A DNA stretch of 64,000 nucleotides, taken from positions 1 to 64,000 of the forward strand of contig NZ_MDEC01000027.1 in NCBI RefSeq assembly GCF_002939785.1, in the 5' to 3' direction. Shown piece after piece: positions 62,956-64,000 of the stretch (the first letter of the stretch is position 1; every line of letters starts with the position of its first letter). The position numbers were made by a program, and so were the translations under genes. Origin of the DNA: Xanthomonas codiaei. Lineage in GTDB: Bacteria > Pseudomonadota > Gammaproteobacteria > Xanthomonadales > Xanthomonadaceae. Under the pieces are notes generated by a model. The model searched no databases, was not told the origin of the DNA, and was given only the letters and a program-made list of their open reading frames with translations.

Positions 62956-64000
62956 TGCGCGCCACCGTCAATTCAACTCAGCTGGCGGATGCGCTCAAGC
63001 ACAGCGCAGCCCCGGCAAAAAGCACCCTTGAACTGCTTCAGTTCGCTCGCATCACGGCGGGCAATGGCGAGGTGCAGATCGAGACCACCGACACCCAGGT
63101 CTACACCCGCATGACCATCGAGGCAGAGGTGCAGGACGAAGGGCAGTTGTTGTTGCACGAAAGCACTCTGCGCACCATTGCGGCCGGCGGCGGCAATCTG
63201 GACTTGCGCGCCGACGGGCAAGTGGTGCGCGGCCGCTCCCGCTATCGCGTAGGTACCCATCCCGACCCGTCTGCACTCCCCGATGCCGAGCAGATGAAAT
63301 GGGAGCCCATCGATCTGCCGGCCACCATGCTCGCCGAGGCCGTGTCGCACGTGCAGCACGCGCCGGACGACAAGGACGTGCGCTCCTACTGCCGCGTCGT
63401 CTTCGTCGAAACCGGCAAGGTCTGGGCGACCGACGGCAAGCTGATGGCGCGCCGGGCGATCAACTACACGGGGCCGAAGTTTTCCCTTCCGGTCTATCAG
63501 CTGGGCCGCATCTCCGATGCACTTGGGCAGCCGGAGGCAATCATCAGTGTGGGGCGGGCGGCGGGCGTGGCGCATGTGTTGGCGCTGCGCATCGAGAGCG
63601 CGGCGATGTGCCTGATCGTGCGCATGGTCGAAACCCAGGTGGTTTTGGACATCGAGAAGCTGGTGCCAGATCCGGCAGCGGCCGCGGCGCGCGTGCGCTT
63701 CGACCGCAAAGCTATGATCGAGGCATTGCGGCGCTTCGTTCCCTTTTCGGCCTGGGGCGGGGAGAAGGGCATCAACCACTGCATCGCGCTGGAGTTGCTA
63801 CCCGACGCGGTGGTGATGACCGACAAGGCAGGCGAGAACGTGGAGCACCTGACCGAGGCCGGCGCCGCGCTCGAGCACTCCGGAGCGATCCGCGTGGGCC
63901 TGCACCCGCGCCAGCTGCAGCAGATCCTCAGCGCCATCCGCACGGACCAGGTTGTGCTGCACCTCGCCCGCGAGGTCAAGGGCGCGGCGCTGGTCCAGCC
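62955..64000 (+). CDS. dnaN: Phage-encoded DNA polymerase III beta clamp (partial, cut by window end)
   Basis: Processivity clamp. Three-domain order is visible: ATVNSTQLADALKHSAAPA, ARITAGNGEVQIETTDTQ, then MARRAINYTG, AAGVAHVLALRIES, VRFDRKAMIEALRRF, ALELLPDAVVMTDKAGENVEHL and IRVGLHPRQLQQIL. Chromosomal DnaN shows the same PxLxxV.. / TDxE-type pattern; here the sequence is divergent and clearly not the host copy. It follows an early gene with TGATG overlap. The 3' end lies outside the window. Confidence 0.85.
   Translation, partial: MRATVNSTQLADALKHSAAPAKSTLELLQFARITAGNGEVQIETTDTQVYTRMTIEAEVQDEGQLLLHESTLRTIAAGGGNLDLRADGQVVRGRSRYRVGTHPDPSALPDAEQMKWEPIDLPATMLAEAVSHVQHAPDDKDVRSYCRVVFVETGKVWATDGKLMARRAINYTGPKFSLPVYQLGRISDALGQPEAIISVGRAAGVAHVLALRIESAAMCLIVRMVETQVVLDIEKLVPDPAAAAARVRFDRKAMIEALRRFVPFSAWGGEKGINHCIALELLPDAVVMTDKAGENVEHLTEAGAALEHSGAIRVGLHPRQLQQILSAIRTDQVVLHLAREVKGAALVQ

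Larger units (their letters stand above)
28191..64000. mobile_element. Siphovirus-type prophage, right end beyond window
   Basis: A continuous block of phage genes: terminase, portal-MuF, protease, capsid, tail chaperones with frameshift, tape measure, lambda-like tip, lysis genes, divergent repressor/Cro switch and early replication/recombination genes. Structural genes are nearly all rightward with 4-base overlaps. The left limit is set by the first phage-type gene (28415) and the dif-like site; the right limit is not in the window. All essential structural modules look intact, so it may be inducible. Confidence 0.85.

Overview
GC-rich, densely coded DNA whose conserved genes (rne, rluC, a gacA-type regulator, zupT, phhB, nfuA, a WbpO/TviB-like dehydrogenase, a tRNA-Leu) and style point to a Xanthomonas (gamma-proteobacterium, Lysobacterales) chromosome. 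This is judged from protein content alone; no database was searched.

Region 1 (1-6325) is the 3' end of a large non-ribosomal peptide synthetase (NRPS). Visible order: carrier - dual condensation/epimerisation - adenylation (hand-read code fits valine) - carrier - two tandem thioesterases. A convergent Sfp/EntD-type phosphopantetheinyl transferase, which would activate the carrier domains, is separated from it by a perfect 11-bp hairpin and lies beside tRNA-Leu(UAA), a plausible island edge.

Region 2 (6.4-25.6 kb) is ordinary chromosome: nucleotide-sugar dehydrogenase, HI0933-type flavoprotein with an FKBP lipoprotein, DUF6164 protein, rhodanese/TrhO protein, response regulator, RNase E and RluC divergently transcribed, two DUF1963 proteins, ZupT, PhhB with a TonB-C lipoprotein, NfuA, a Pro/Ala-rich membrane protein and a TraX-like membrane protein.

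Region 3 (25.9-28.2 kb) is decaying or rearranged: a YafY-type WYL regulator coupled to an internally deleted quinone oxidoreductase, a secreted monooxygenase-fold protein, and only the C-terminus of a LysR regulator. Next come four degenerate ~20-bp repeats and a sequence sharing 14 consecutive bases with the dif recombination site.

Region 4 (about 28.2 kb to the window end, continuing beyond) is a siphovirus-type prophage. From left: a DUF1376 replication-type gene, a tyrosine recombinase and a Mor-like DNA-binding protein; terminase; a portal-MuF fusion; protease/scaffold, capsid, connectors and tail tube; tail chaperones joined by a canonical -1 frameshift (A AAA AAC); tape measure and a lambda-like tail tip with NlpC/P60 and J-like proteins; a lysis cassette ending in nested Rz/Rz1; a leftward repressor operon facing a rightward early operon across a short operator. 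The early operon holds a Cro-like protein, serine recombinase, RdgC, a second tyrosine recombinase, several small proteins and a phage-encoded beta clamp cut by the window end. Three minus-strand genes stand against the rightward morons' surroundings and are the best lysogenic-conversion candidates: 36074-36469, 52806-53225 (exported) and 55557-56501 (zinc ribbon plus membrane segment, just downstream of the repressor). The first two share an upstream sequence motif.
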